A DNA stretch of 64,000 bases. It comes from Marinifilum breve (GTDB taxonomy: Bacteria; Bacteroidota; Bacteroidia; Bacteroidales; Marinifilaceae). Shown one piece after another: positions 26,744-36,999 of the stretch (position 1 is its first letter; every line of letters begins with the position of its first letter). A program made the position numbers and the translations under genes. The notes under the pieces are model-generated. The model was not told the DNA's origin. It ran no database searches and was given only the letters and a program-made list of their open reading frames with translations. The DNA is taken from assembly GCF_003202155.1 (NCBI RefSeq), contig NZ_QFLI01000003.1, forward strand, positions 434,001 to 498,000, read 5' to 3'.

Positions 26744-29700
26744 TTAAAAAGTAAGATTAACACCAAAATTGATAACTTTTGCCATTGGGTAAGGAGCTCG
26801 ATCAAATCCAACTCTATAGTCGGAATTATCCGATCCGCCAGGATTATTTACCTCTGGGTCATAACCTTTATAATTCGTAGATGTCCATAAGTTTTGTCCG
26901 CTTACATATACACGCATCTTTTCAATATTAAAGCGCTGTAGGAATGATTTATCAAATGTATATCCTAAAGAAATATTGCTTAAACGAATGTATGAACCAT
27001 CCTGAACCGTTGCAGAAGAGTTATCCAAATAAGAAGTCTTGTAGGTAGTACTAAATGCTGGAATTTCATTACTTGGATTTTCAGGTGACCAACGATTTAG
27101 AACATCAACATTTGTAGGATCCTGATTACCCCATCCCATAGAACGGCTATAAACCTCATTCTTGATATCGTTTCCAAAAGTTGCTGTAAACAAGATATTC
27201 ATGTCGAAGTTTTTGTATGAAAGTGAATTCGACCATCCCATAGTACATTTTGGATAACCATGACCAATAATAGTTCGATCATCCGCAGTAATTGCATTAT
27301 CATTATTCAAATCAACAAACTTTGCATCACCAGGTTTGTTTCCATAAACAGCTGCCTGATCGGCTTGATCCTGCTGCCATACACCATCGAATTTGTAACC
27401 GTATAATAATCCTAGAGATTCTCCCTTTTGAATAATAGAAAGAGCCGTATTATCACCCATTACAATCTTCTCTGTTTCGCCTAGGTCTAGAACTTTATTT
27501 CGGTTAATGCTAACAGTTACATTACTATTCCATTTTAATTCTCCGAAACTTTGATTGGTACCTAAGTCAAACTCAATACCTTTATTTTCTACTTCACCTA
27601 AGTTCTTGAATTCTGACTTAAAGCCAGTATAATATGGAACTGCTACCTCAAGTAAAAGATCTTTGGTTTTCTTGTAATAATAATCAGCAGTAAGAGTTAA
27701 TTTCCCATTAAATAATGCCAAATCGAACCCTAAATCAACCTGTGATGTTTTCTCCCATGATAAGAATGGATTATTTGAACGGGCAGGAGCAATACCCACA
27801 CTTACACTTGTTCCATCAATAGGATAATTTACTCCTGTACTCATCAAACCTTTTGATTGGTAAGGTGCAGTTGCCTGAGAACCTGTAATCCCAAAACTTG
27901 AACGTAATTTTAAATTATCAAGAAAATCAAAGTCTTTCATGAATGATTCTTCAGATAGACGCCACGCGAAAGATCCACTTGGAAAATATCCCCACTTGTG
28001 ATTCTCAGCAAACTTCGAAGAACCATCTGCTCTCATAGCAAGTGTAAACAAATATTTATCGTTGTACACATAGTTCAAACGTCCCAAGAAAGACATCAAC
28101 TGCCAATCTACAAATGAAGATGAAGGAGAAAGTGGTTCCTTACCTAAGGATACATCATAGTAGCCATTTTCAACATCAAAGTTCTTCACACCCAATCCTG
28201 ATTTTTGAGTCTTCGATCCTGTTTGCTCATTCACAAAAGTAATGTTGATTTTATGCTTTCCTACTTCCTCCTTATATGTTAGAATATTGGTATTCTGCCA
28301 AATAACCTCTTTTCGATTATTAATATTTGCTCTCCCATTATCACCTTCTCCGCCATAAGTATTCACACTAGAATACATGTTAGATACGTAATCTCTGGTG
28401 CTATAACCTCCAGAAACTCTCAGATTCAGTTTGTCTGAAATTTTATAATCGAAGTAAGCATTTAAATTTTGCTTCACATTTTCCACATAATGGTTTTGCT
28501 CCATATAATCAGCAACCGGATTCGATACTGTAGCAGATGATGAACGTGTATAATTTCCATCTTCATCGAAGATTGGTAAAGTAGGCTCCATGGTAATCGC
28601 ATCATTTGAAATAGAACCATTTGGCCAGCTTAATTTGTGTGGTCTATCCTTACTTAGGATTCCGTTAATACGGACACCCATCTTTAGCTTCTCAGACAGA
28701 TCAACATCTACATTGGCACGGTAACTAAACCTTTCAAAATTTGAATTCTTAAGAATCCCCTCCTGATTTAGGTATTGACCAGAAAATAGAAAGTTGAATC
28801 CATCCTTTTTCCCACTTACCGAGACATCATGATTATGCGTAAGAGCTGTACGATAAACCTCATCTTGCCAATCTGTTCCACCATTTCTTTTGAATCCATC
28901 TATCTGTTCAGCAGTATATTCTTCAGATCCACCTGTTTGAGTACGTTTTTCATTAATTACTTCAGCATAAGTAGCTGCATCCATCAAATCCATTTTATTG
29001 GCCAATTTCTGGATACCCATATAACCATTATAGCTAATCTGTAATTTACCTTCTTTTCCACCTTTCGTGGTTACAAGAATAACACCATTCGCACCTCGAG
29101 ATCCATAAATTGCAGTTGCTGATGCATCCTTCAAAACCTCCAATGATTCAATATCATTAGGATTTAAATCTGAAAGTGATTGACCAATAAATCCATCAAC
29201 AATTACCAATGGAGCATTACTCCCGTTAATAGAGTTGATTCCTCGAATTCTAATTTTGATATCTCCACCAGGAGCTCCACTATTAGATTGAACAGAAACC
29301 CCTGATAATTTTCCTTGCAATGCCTGACTTACATTTGGTGTTTGAATGTCCACAATTGATTCCGCTGACACTCGAGAAGTAGCACCTGTTAAATCACTTT
29401 TACGCATGGTTCCATAACCAATGGCAACCACTTCATCCAATCCAACATTATCAGCTTGCAACTCTACATTAATGGTTTGCTGATTTCCTATTTGGATTTC
29501 TTGTGATTTCATACCAACAAATGAAAAAATCAAAACATCATTACCTTCGGGTACTGATAACACATATTTTCCATCAAAATTAGTAGTAGTTCCTATAGAA
29601 GTTCCTTTCACAATAACAGAGGCTCCAGGCACTCCTAATCCATCTTCAGCCAATGTAACGGTTCCGGTAACGGATCGTTCTTGTGCTTGTAGAAATTGTA

Positions 29701-29746
29701 TCCCCATTATAAATAGGGCTACAAATAGTCCAATAGTTTTTTTCAT
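26744..29746 (-). CDS. SusC/RagA family TonB-linked outer-membrane transporter (SusC2)
   Basis: A 1000-residue oligosaccharide importer. It has a signal peptide ending FLQAQ, a carboxypeptidase-like domain (about 25-100, VTGTVTLAEDGLGVPGASV), VVAIGYGT, a plug with LQGKLSGVSV and APLVIVDGFIG, the signature YGSRGANGVILVTTKGG, and a barrel ending VINFGVNLTF. It pairs with SusD2. Its promoter carries the same operator and -7 box as the SGBP-SusC1 unit, and the sensor gene lies directly upstream beyond a 21-bp repeat array. Confidence 0.95.
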   Translation of the reverse strand: MKKTIGLFVALFIMGIQFLQAQERSVTGTVTLAEDGLGVPGASVIVKGTSIGTTTNFDGKYVLSVPEGNDVLIFSFVGMKSQEIQIGNQQTINVELQADNVGLDEVVAIGYGTMRKSDLTGATSRVSAESIVDIQTPNVSQALQGKLSGVSVQSNSGAPGGDIKIRIRGINSINGSNAPLVIVDGFIGQSLSDLNPNDIESLEVLKDASATAIYGSRGANGVILVTTKGGKEGKLQISYNGYMGIQKLANKMDLMDAATYAEVINEKRTQTGGSEEYTAEQIDGFKRNGGTDWQDEVYRTALTHNHDVSVSGKKDGFNFLFSGQYLNQEGILKNSNFERFSYRANVDVDLSEKLKMGVRINGILSKDRPHKLSWPNGSISNDAITMEPTLPIFDEDGNYTRSSSATVSNPVADYMEQNHYVENVKQNLNAYFDYKISDKLNLRVSGGYSTRDYVSNMYSSVNTYGGEGDNGRANINNRKEVIWQNTNILTYKEEVGKHKINITFVNEQTGSKTQKSGLGVKNFDVENGYYDVSLGKEPLSPSSSFVDWQLMSFLGRLNYVYNDKYLFTLAMRADGSSKFAENHKWGYFPSGSFAWRLSEESFMKDFDFLDNLKLRSSFGITGSQATAPYQSKGLMSTGVNYPIDGTSVSVGIAPARSNNPFLSWEKTSQVDLGFDLALFNGKLTLTADYYYKKTKDLLLEVAVPYYTGFKSEFKNLGEVENKGIEFDLGTNQSFGELKWNSNVTVSINRNKVLDLGETEKIVMGDNTALSIIQKGESLGLLYGYKFDGVWQQDQADQAAVYGNKPGDAKFVDLNNDNAITADDRTIIGHGYPKCTMGWSNSLSYKNFDMNILFTATFGNDIKNEVYSRSMGWGNQDPTNVDVLNRWSPENPSNEIPAFSTTYKTSYLDNSSATVQDGSYIRLSNISLGYTFDKSFLQRFNIEKMRVYVSGQNLWTSTNYKGYDPEVNNPGGSDNSDYRVGFDRAPYPMAKVINFGVNLTF

Positions 29747-29942
29747 TAGATCATAAATTGTTTATAGGTATAGATAGCACTCAAAACATTTTGCATATTT
29801 CGAACACCTCTCCAACCGGGTTTAGTAAATTAAGTCAATACAAATATTCTGGTCCCAAAGACAGTATTTGAAACCATCTATTCACCTCCGTCTGCATGAT
29901 TCTTGAATATTTGTATAACTTATGGTTTCGCAAACGAATGCA

Positions 29943-30004
29943 TAAATGTATAATCAGTATATAATTAACATTTGTACTTTCGTTCAAAACATCTCCAATA
30001 TCAT
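29943..30004 (-). promoter_or_regulatory. Promoter and operator of the SusC2-SusD2 unit
   Basis: The plus-strand element at 29983-30004 reads TTCAAAACAT, one base, TCCAATATCAT. On the minus strand it sits 32 bases upstream of TACATTTA (29943-29950). It differs from the copy at 24900-24921 at the single middle base. The implied leader before SusC2 is about 190 bases. Confidence 0.65.
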
Positions 30005-30214
30005 ACGCCAGCTGACTTTAAGCAATTTATAGTGTGATTTATGGACGATTATACACACAAGTGAACGATTATGGATACTTAGAATGCAGTGGAAAGTTAT
30101 TTATTAAGAAACCACACAGGAATGAAATGAAATTTAAACAAAAATAACCTATCAAATTATAGGTTTTATGATCCAAAGAATAAGTATACTCATTCCAACA
30201 TATACAATTTTCTT

Positions 30215-30508
30215 GTTAAAAGAAGTAATTGGATTCCGCACTGAAGCGCATAGTTTACCAATAGAAGCATTTTGGTTTTGTATAGACACATTTCGGTTGC
30301 CAATAGAAGCATTTAGGTTTCGAATAGAACTGTTTTGCTTATTTATAAAAACGTTTAGGCTAGAGAACCTCAAATTTGGGTTTGCCAACCTAAACAGATC
30401 TATTAGAAACCCCACATTTGGGTTCATGAACCTAAATGGAACAATAACGAACCTAAACGGAACATTTCGGGACCTAAATAAACTCAAACCAATAGAACCA
30501 GATATTCG
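30215..30508. repeat. Array of about fourteen degenerate 21-bp units
   Basis: From 30215 to 30508 the sequence keeps an exact 21-base period. Clear units include accaatagaagcattttggt (30257), the near copy at 30299, and the related AACCTAAA-GGAACA units towards the right. Because 21 is a multiple of three, both strands stay open for over 360 bases and would encode heptad-repeat peptides. It lies between the sensor stop codon and the SusC2 promoter. Confidence 0.85.
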
Positions 30509-30551
30509 AGTCTGTTCATTAAAGTATGTCCAGTAAAATTGCAGCAATCCA

Positions 30552-33500
30552 TTAATTTGGATTTTCCCCTTTGGCGTATTTCGAAGGAGAAATCTTATAT
30601 TGATCGCTAAAACATTTACTGAAGTAACGAGGAGTAGTAAATCCTACAGCATAGGCAACCTCCGAAACGCTAACTCCTGATTCCGATCTAAGCATGATGG
30701 CTGCCTTTTTCAGCCTGCTACTCAAAATAAATTCATTAGGTGTTTGTCCGGTAATGCCTTTAATTTTTGCATACAAACTGGTTCTTCCAAGACACATTTC
30801 CTGTGCAAATGTATTCACATCAAATTTGGAATTATCCATATGTTCGTCTACAATTGCAATGGCCTTTTCTAGTAGTTCTGCATCCAAAGTATTTGAAGTA
30901 ATATTCTTAATTCCCAGCGTTGGATTAGTTCTGAACTTATCCTGTAAAGATCTTCGTGATTTAATTAAATTTCGACACCTAGCCTGCAGAAACTTCATAT
31001 TAAAAGGCTTGGTAATATAATCATCAGCTCCTAGCTCCATCCCTTCAATTTTATATTCCAAAGCATCTTTAGCTGTAAGCAGAATAACTGGAATGTGACT
31101 TGTTGTAATATCATTCTTCAACTGCTGACACATATCTGTACCACTCATTACAGGCATCATCACATCACTTATAATTAAATCAGGTTGCAGCTCTTTGGCT
31201 CTCTCAAGTCCTTGTTCTCCATTCTCAACGGCAACAATAGTATATTCATCTTCAAATGAGGAACAAAGCATTTCTCTAACCTCTGCATTATCCTCTACAA
31301 TTAAAACTGTAGCACTATTACCCAATGCCAACATTTTCAAATCTTTCACCTCTGATTCGACAGTTGGATCTGATAAAATTTTTGTATTTGTGTTAATTTC
31401 AAAACATTGTTCTTCATCCCAAACAACGAATTCTCCCTTTAGATGACCTTTCCCTTTCGGCAAGTGAATCTCAAAACATGAACCTTCTTCATGCTTACTT
31501 TCTACATGTATTTTTCCACCATGTAAATCAACAATCCCTTTAGTAAGCGCCAACCCAATTCCTGATCCCAGGTGTTGATGTTTTTGCTGACCGATATTGT
31601 CTACCTGATAAAATCTATCAAAAATCTTATCAATATATTCTGAAGGCATACCTTCTCCGGAATCAATTACCTTAACCACAACGTCTTCTTCATGGTTATC
31701 AACCAAAACATATATAGAACCTCCATCAGGAGTAAATTTAAAGGCATTGGAAAGAAGATTAAAAAATACTTTTTCCATCTGGCGAGCATCAAAAAACAAA
31801 GGAATTTGATCTTGGTGACAGACCAATTTGAAATTCAGATTTCTTTTTTTTGCATATTCATGAAAAGAATCGAAAATCGTCTTGACAAAAGCTATAAAGT
31901 TGTGCTCATTCACTCTTAATTTCATGTGCCCTAACTCCTGTTTTCTAAATTCAAGAAGTTCATCAATAAGATTTTTGAGCCTTGAAGAATTCTTATAGGC
32001 AACCAAGAGCTTATTGGAAAGTTTAGGGGCAAGGTTCGATTCGTCAAGTAAAGCTTCCAGCTGACCAAGAATCAACGTAAGCGGGGTTCTGAACTCATGA
32101 GAGATATTGGTAAAAAATCGCAGCTTGGATTGATTCAACTCACGAATTCTTTCTTTATCTACCTGTTCTTTTTTTAGATTCTCTTCAAGGATAGCCTTTG
32201 AAATAAGCATCCTATTCACATAAATTAAAATAAGCACTACAATAGCCAAGTAAATGATGTAAGCCCACCAAGTATTGTAAAACGGAGGATCAATTCGAAT
32301 CGCTAAGCTTGTGGTTGCTCCTATTTGTCCATCTCTATGAGTTTCTCTCACCTCAAATTTATAATCGCCAGGCGACAGGTTGGTATAACCTACAGATCTT
32401 TTGTAACCCGCATCTACCCAATTGTTGTCAAAACCAATCATCCTGTATTGATATCTGGACTTGTTTGCTTTTAAGTAATTAAAAGAGGTAAAATCGATTT
32501 CAATTACACTATGCTTATAATTAAGATTGATTTGATAGGTAAAAGGAAGGGTTTTCTCTAAAATACCAGTTTCATCCCCAACTTTTACCTCCTTGTTATT
32601 CACCTTTAGTGATGTAAAATATAAAGAATGGGATATCTCCTGATTTTGCAATTCCTTCTCCCAGAATGAGACCATCCCCTGAATACCTCCTACAAATACT
32701 TCTCCATCCGAAGTAATTTGTAAACCACGTTCATTGATTTCACTCAAAGGGAATCCATTTTCGTAATCATAAGCCTGAAAACGTTCTTCTTCAACATCAA
32801 ACTTACTTATTCCTTTGCTGGTTGCCACCCACAGAAAACCATATCTTGATTCGGTCACTCCATAAATAAAATCAGAAGGAAGGTTATAATTTGCACTCGA
32901 ATAAATTTTAAAATCATCTGATTCGGGTTGGTATCTATTCAAACCACCTCCCGAAGTGGCTACCCAAACACGTCGCATATGATCTTGGTAAATCTGGTAG
33001 ATAAAATCACTGCTAATGCTATTGGCTTCGTTAAAATTTCGACGATAATTCTTAAGCTTTCCAGTATTCAGGTCATGAACACTAAGTCCTTTGCTTTCCG
33101 ATCCAATCCAAAGGCGATCATTACGATCGATCAACAAAGCCAATATTTTTTGTCCAACCAATAGTTTTTGATCTTCATCTTCGAAATAATCCGAAAACCT
33201 TTCTGTTTTAGGATCAAACAATATAACTCCCTGGTTCGTTCCTAAAATTAATTTCGTCTTATAAGGAATAATGGCAGATATCACATTACTCGGAATCGAA
33301 AATTCATTCTTATCATTCTTTAAGTATTTTTTTATTCTGCCTGAATTGATATCAAGCATATTTAATCCTCCAAGGTGAGTTCCAATCCACAACCTGTTGT
33401 GATTATCGAGGTACAAACTTTTGGCATTGTTATGTGATAAACTATTGACCCCTTCTCCTTTCGTAATATATTTGAATTGCTTTGTTTTCCTGTTATAAAA

Positions 33501-34574
33501 GTTTACTCCTCCACCTTCTGTTGCTATCCACAAGTTTTTATCATCATCTTCTAACATGGAACCAACAACACGATAATTAATCGATTTATTTTGATCTGAA
33601 TCCGCCACAAAATAGCGGAAGATGTTTGTTTTGGGATTATAAATATTGATTCCTCCAAAGTATGTTCCTATCCATATGCTTCCTTCCTGATCGCGAAACA
33701 TGGTATAAATAGAATTATGACTTAATGCATTGGGATTCTTATCTGATTGGTAATAATTAGTAATGCTCTGTTCTTTCACATTCAAAACACTTACTCCCAA
33801 AAATGTCCCAATCCATATATTGCCATTATCATCCTCACAAATATCCCTTACTACATCATGTGCCAAGCCTGATTTCCGAGTATAGTGATCCAAAACATTA
33901 TCATCATGAATGGCATATACTCCTTTATTTTTGGTACCTACCCATAAGGTATCGTTTTTACTTTTATAAACACAGGATACTTCATCTTCTAAAATGGTTA
34001 TCAACTTCCCATTATTCTTATTGTAATGAAGTAAGCCACGCTTTAGCGTACCAAAGAAAAGCCCTCCAGTTTCATTCTCATAAATTTCAGTTACAACAGT
34101 TGATTCTGGTAAAATATGATTTGCCGATTGATACTTTCCTTCCTCCTGATCAAGTATCAATAATCCTCTTTTGGATCCTACCCAAATATTCTCCGCTCCC
34201 AAATAAAAACAATTGACATCAGGAAGTGGGTAGTTTTTAATTTCTTCAGTCTCAATATTAATACTAGAAAGGCCTTCCCAGGTTAATATCCAGATTTGAT
34301 TTTTAGTATTAATCTTTAAGTCACGAATATTATTACCCAATAAACTATTGGGATTTTCTCTGTCATGTCTGAAAACATCAATCTCATAGCCATTGTACCT
34401 ATTCAATCCATCACGAGTACCAATCCACATGGTTCCTAAATGATCCTGTTCAATAGTAGTAACCGATATCTGCGAAAGACCATCTTTTAGGTCAAGATGA
34501 TCGAAATAGATATCCTGAGCCTGACACATCAAAATGTCAAACAAAAGAACTAATAGAAGAAAGATTTTTTTCAT
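30552..34574 (-). CDS. Hybrid two-component system sensor-regulator (HTCS)
   Basis: A 1340-residue one-protein signalling system that typically senses a glycan fragment in the periplasm and activates SusC/D operons. In order it has a signal peptide (1-19), about fourteen propeller blades (to about residue 690), a Y_Y_Y domain, and a membrane helix near 775-795. Then come a HisKA dimerisation helix with phospho-accepting His826 (NISHEFRTPL), a HATPase with FFNLLSNAFKFTPDGG and GSGIGLAL, a receiver with Asp1137 (LIISDVMMP), and an AraC domain (about 1235-1335). All key residues are present. It is the likely regulator of the two promoters sharing the 22-bp element. Confidence 0.95.
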   Translation of the reverse strand: MKKIFLLLVLLFDILMCQAQDIYFDHLDLKDGLSQISVTTIEQDHLGTMWIGTRDGLNRYNGYEIDVFRHDRENPNSLLGNNIRDLKINTKNQIWILTWEGLSSINIETEEIKNYPLPDVNCFYLGAENIWVGSKRGLLILDQEEGKYQSANHILPESTVVTEIYENETGGLFFGTLKRGLLHYNKNNGKLITILEDEVSCVYKSKNDTLWVGTKNKGVYAIHDDNVLDHYTRKSGLAHDVVRDICEDDNGNIWIGTFLGVSVLNVKEQSITNYYQSDKNPNALSHNSIYTMFRDQEGSIWIGTYFGGINIYNPKTNIFRYFVADSDQNKSINYRVVGSMLEDDDKNLWIATEGGGVNFYNRKTKQFKYITKGEGVNSLSHNNAKSLYLDNHNRLWIGTHLGGLNMLDINSGRIKKYLKNDKNEFSIPSNVISAIIPYKTKLILGTNQGVILFDPKTERFSDYFEDEDQKLLVGQKILALLIDRNDRLWIGSESKGLSVHDLNTGKLKNYRRNFNEANSISSDFIYQIYQDHMRRVWVATSGGGLNRYQPESDDFKIYSSANYNLPSDFIYGVTESRYGFLWVATSKGISKFDVEEERFQAYDYENGFPLSEINERGLQITSDGEVFVGGIQGMVSFWEKELQNQEISHSLYFTSLKVNNKEVKVGDETGILEKTLPFTYQINLNYKHSVIEIDFTSFNYLKANKSRYQYRMIGFDNNWVDAGYKRSVGYTNLSPGDYKFEVRETHRDGQIGATTSLAIRIDPPFYNTWWAYIIYLAIVVLILIYVNRMLISKAILEENLKKEQVDKERIRELNQSKLRFFTNISHEFRTPLTLILGQLEALLDESNLAPKLSNKLLVAYKNSSRLKNLIDELLEFRKQELGHMKLRVNEHNFIAFVKTIFDSFHEYAKKRNLNFKLVCHQDQIPLFFDARQMEKVFFNLLSNAFKFTPDGGSIYVLVDNHEEDVVVKVIDSGEGMPSEYIDKIFDRFYQVDNIGQQKHQHLGSGIGLALTKGIVDLHGGKIHVESKHEEGSCFEIHLPKGKGHLKGEFVVWDEEQCFEINTNTKILSDPTVESEVKDLKMLALGNSATVLIVEDNAEVREMLCSSFEDEYTIVAVENGEQGLERAKELQPDLIISDVMMPVMSGTDMCQQLKNDITTSHIPVILLTAKDALEYKIEGMELGADDYITKPFNMKFLQARCRNLIKSRRSLQDKFRTNPTLGIKNITSNTLDAELLEKAIAIVDEHMDNSKFDVNTFAQEMCLGRTSLYAKIKGITGQTPNEFILSSRLKKAAIMLRSESGVSVSEVAYAVGFTTPRYFSKCFSDQYKISPSKYAKGENPN

Positions 34575-34866
34575 AGGTTACAGGTATTTTTGGACAACAA
34601 GATTTAGTCTTTCTTGTTGCAACAAATTAAATCATTTCCTAGCGCATTCAAAAATTAAATAGACCGGTATACCTATCTGATATACTGCTATTAAACATTA
34701 CTACCAACAATTCTTATTTTATCTATTTAACAGTCTTGATTTTTACTTGATAAATTCTATTAAATAGATCTAAAAAAAGGCAAAGTCGATTCCAATGAAT
34801 GCAACTTTGCCTTTAACCAAACAGATTAACAATTATTCAATCGTCAATTATAAAATTATTTTGAAG
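34575..34866. other. Intergenic region with sensor promoter and operon terminator
   Basis: About 290 bases without a gene. It must contain the sensor's promoter on the minus strand, but no clean TAnnTTTG box is visible; a palindromic GGTATACC lies near 34665. The right part holds the terminator of the uronate operon. Confidence 0.4.
34771..34814 (-). terminator. Intrinsic terminator of the uronate catabolism operon
   Basis: AAAGGCAAAGT (34776-34786) pairs with ACTTTGCCTTT (34804-34814), with a 17-base loop. On the minus strand it is followed by T residues. It lies about 50 bases past the transporter stop. Confidence 0.85.
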
Positions 34867-36186
34867 CTATTCGCTAAGTTGCAAATCCTCGTTTAATGGC
34901 TTCAATTTAGGTAACATTAAATGTATGATTCCCAGAATCACAAGATATAATAAACCTGCAACCAAGAACATCCAGAAATAGAATGAGTTTCCTGATGAAT
35001 CTAATCCAGTCCCTAAAGCAAAGTCTACCAACATACCTGCAATAGCACCAACCATTCCACCGATACCTACTACAGAAGCTACCGCTTTTTTAGGCATTAC
35101 ATCTGAAACAAGGGTAAACAAGTTTGCCGACCAGGCTTGGTGACCTCCAGAAGCCAAAGCAATTAAACTTACTGCAATCCAAACATTGCTGGTTAATGCA
35201 GCAAATGCAACTGGAGCAATACACAAAGCACAAATTAATAAAGAAACCTTACGTGCTGCGTTCAAATTCCATCCTCGGTTGATAAAGAATTTTGACAAAT
35301 ATCCACCACCAATACTTCCAAAGTCAGCAACAAGATAAATTACCACTAATGCTCCACCTAACTCTTTAATGCTATCTAATCCAAATTTTTGCTTGAAAAA
35401 GATACCACTCCAGAACATAAAGAAGAACCATACTGCATCAGTTATTTTACCAATGGCAAAAGCCCATGTTTGTCTCAATGGCAATACACGAGACCATGGC
35501 AATTTTTCAGCTTCCTTCTCAACATCTTTGGTATCGTTATCCTGTAAAATATATTCTAACTCCTCTTTCGATACTTTTGGATGCTCTTCCGGCTTCTTGT
35601 AAGTTCTCAACCATAGCGTTACCCAAATTGCACTAAAAGCACCAGTTACCAAAAAGGCAAACTGCCAGTTATCTCCATTCGAAGCTACTACCAGTGGAAT
35701 AATTGCTGGAGCCAATACTGCTCCTACATTAGAACCTGCATTAAAAATACCTGTTGCAAAAGCACGGTCTTTCTTTGGAAACCACTCAGCAACCGTTTTA
35801 ACCGCTGCAGGAAAGTTACCAGCTTCACCGATTCCTAAACCAAATCTGGCACCAATAAATCCAACCAATGCAAATGCAGGACGCACTGCTGCATGAAGCA
35901 TACCAAATATACTCCAGATGGCAATTGATAGTGTATATCCAATCTTGGTTCCAAATCGGTCGATTACACCACCCATTGATACCATACCAATGGCATAAGC
36001 AGCCTTAAATGCCATATTGATGTACCCATAATCGGCATTACTCCAATTGAATTTCTCCATTAAAGTAGGGCCTAATACTCCCATAATACTGCGATCCATA
36101 TAGTTAATGGTTGTTGCAGCAAAGAGTAAGGCAAGAATTCTATATCTGTAATTTCCTGCCGGCTTTTCTAAACCTGTTCCACTCAT
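34867..36186 (-). CDS. MFS hexuronate/sugar-acid transporter (ExuT-like)
   Basis: A 439-residue inner-membrane major facilitator with twelve predicted helices. It has family features of the hexuronate/anion:cation symporter group: NYMDRSIMGVLGP in the first helix region, GGVIDRFGTKIGYT in the loop after helix 2, and GARFGLGIGEAGNFPAAVKTVAEWFP. It closes the operon for unsaturated uronate catabolism, so the likely cargo is 4-deoxy-5-keto-uronate, KDG or a related uronate. The exact substrate is inferred from context. Confidence 0.88.
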   Translation of the reverse strand: MSGTGLEKPAGNYRYRILALLFAATTINYMDRSIMGVLGPTLMEKFNWSNADYGYINMAFKAAYAIGMVSMGGVIDRFGTKIGYTLSIAIWSIFGMLHAAVRPAFALVGFIGARFGLGIGEAGNFPAAVKTVAEWFPKKDRAFATGIFNAGSNVGAVLAPAIIPLVVASNGDNWQFAFLVTGAFSAIWVTLWLRTYKKPEEHPKVSKEELEYILQDNDTKDVEKEAEKLPWSRVLPLRQTWAFAIGKITDAVWFFFMFWSGIFFKQKFGLDSIKELGGALVVIYLVADFGSIGGGYLSKFFINRGWNLNAARKVSLLICALCIAPVAFAALTSNVWIAVSLIALASGGHQAWSANLFTLVSDVMPKKAVASVVGIGGMVGAIAGMLVDFALGTGLDSSGNSFYFWMFLVAGLLYLVILGIIHLMLPKLKPLNEDLQLSE

Positions 36187-36220
36187 ATTAATTTCTTTTA
36201 ACGAGGTTATTCTCCTCAGG

Positions 36221-36889
36221 TTATCTCAATTTCTTAATAATTTCGAATGCTTTGGCTGTGGCCTTTTCAATTGCTTCGTAATCAAACGAACCATCCGCTT
36301 TTTTAATCATCAGCTGCGATCCCATTCCAACGCAATGAACCCCGGCGTCAAACCAAGCTTTCAAGTTCTCTTCATCAGGCTTTACACCTCCTGTTGGCAT
36401 AATTGATGACCAAGGGAAAGGCCCTTTAACAGCCTTAACGAATTCCGGTCCACCAACCTGAGCACCAGGAAAAATTTTCACTACTTCAGCTCCCAGCTCT
36501 TCTGCGTATGAAATTTCGGTAAGAGAACCACAACCAGGAGACCAGGCAACCTTTCTTCGATTACAAACTTTTGCCATTTCTGCATTCAGTATTGGAGAAA
36601 CTACAAAGTTAGCTCCCAACTGAATGTACAATGAAGTTGTTCCTGCATCAATAACCGAACCAACACCCATCATCATTTCCGGACATTCTTTAGCTGCCCA
36701 TTTATTTAGCTCTGCGAAAATTTCATGAGCGTAATCTCCACGATTCACGAACTCAAATAATCTTGCACCACCATTGTAGCAGGCCTTAACCACCTGCTTA
36801 CACACTTCTATATCTTTGTGAAAGAAAACAGGAATCATTCCTGTCTCTTTCATCTTTAAAGCAACTTCTATTCTAGTAAACCTTGCCAT
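36221..36889 (-). CDS. eda: 2-keto-3-deoxy-6-phosphogluconate (KDPG) aldolase
   Basis: A 222-residue class I aldolase that splits KDPG into pyruvate and glyceraldehyde 3-phosphate. The Schiff-base lysine is Lys138 in VVKIFPG, with the catalytic glutamate in LFEFVNR (Glu46). Other family marks are GVGSVIDAG, WSPGCGS, and the phosphate-binding IMPTGGV. It is the last chemical step of the operon, between KdgK and the transporter, and is separated from kdgK by an AT-rich inverted repeat. Confidence 0.93.
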   Translation of the reverse strand: MARFTRIEVALKMKETGMIPVFFHKDIEVCKQVVKACYNGGARLFEFVNRGDYAHEIFAELNKWAAKECPEMMMGVGSVIDAGTTSLYIQLGANFVVSPILNAEMAKVCNRRKVAWSPGCGSLTEISYAEELGAEVVKIFPGAQVGGPEFVKAVKGPFPWSSIMPTGGVKPDEENLKAWFDAGVHCVGMGSQLMIKKADGSFDYEAIEKATAKAFEIIKKLR

Positions 36890-36897
36890 TCTTTTGC

Positions 36898-36999
36898 AAT
36901 TATGAATTATGAGTTATGAATTATTAATTGGGTTAACATTCTACATTAATGCAATATCAACTAATTCATAATTTATAATTCCTCATTTATAATTCAATT
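36898..36999. repeat. AT-rich imperfect inverted repeat between kdgK and eda
   Basis: The gap consists of repeated ATTATGAATTATGAGTTATG on the left and its approximate complement (CATAATTTATAATTCCTCAT) on the right. The two arms are over 30 bases long and end at the kdgK stop codon. It resembles short MITE-like insertions. Confidence 0.6.

Noticed and set aside
30152-30547. Open frames of 122 and 131 codons on opposite strands
   Set aside because: Both exist because the DNA is a 21-bp tandem array; the heptad peptides have low complexity and no start-site support. Recorded as a repeat, not a gene.
33803-34216. 137-codon open frame opposite the hybrid sensor gene
   Set aside because: Antisense to propeller repeats of a clear CDS; Tyr/His-rich composition is typical of an antisense shadow.
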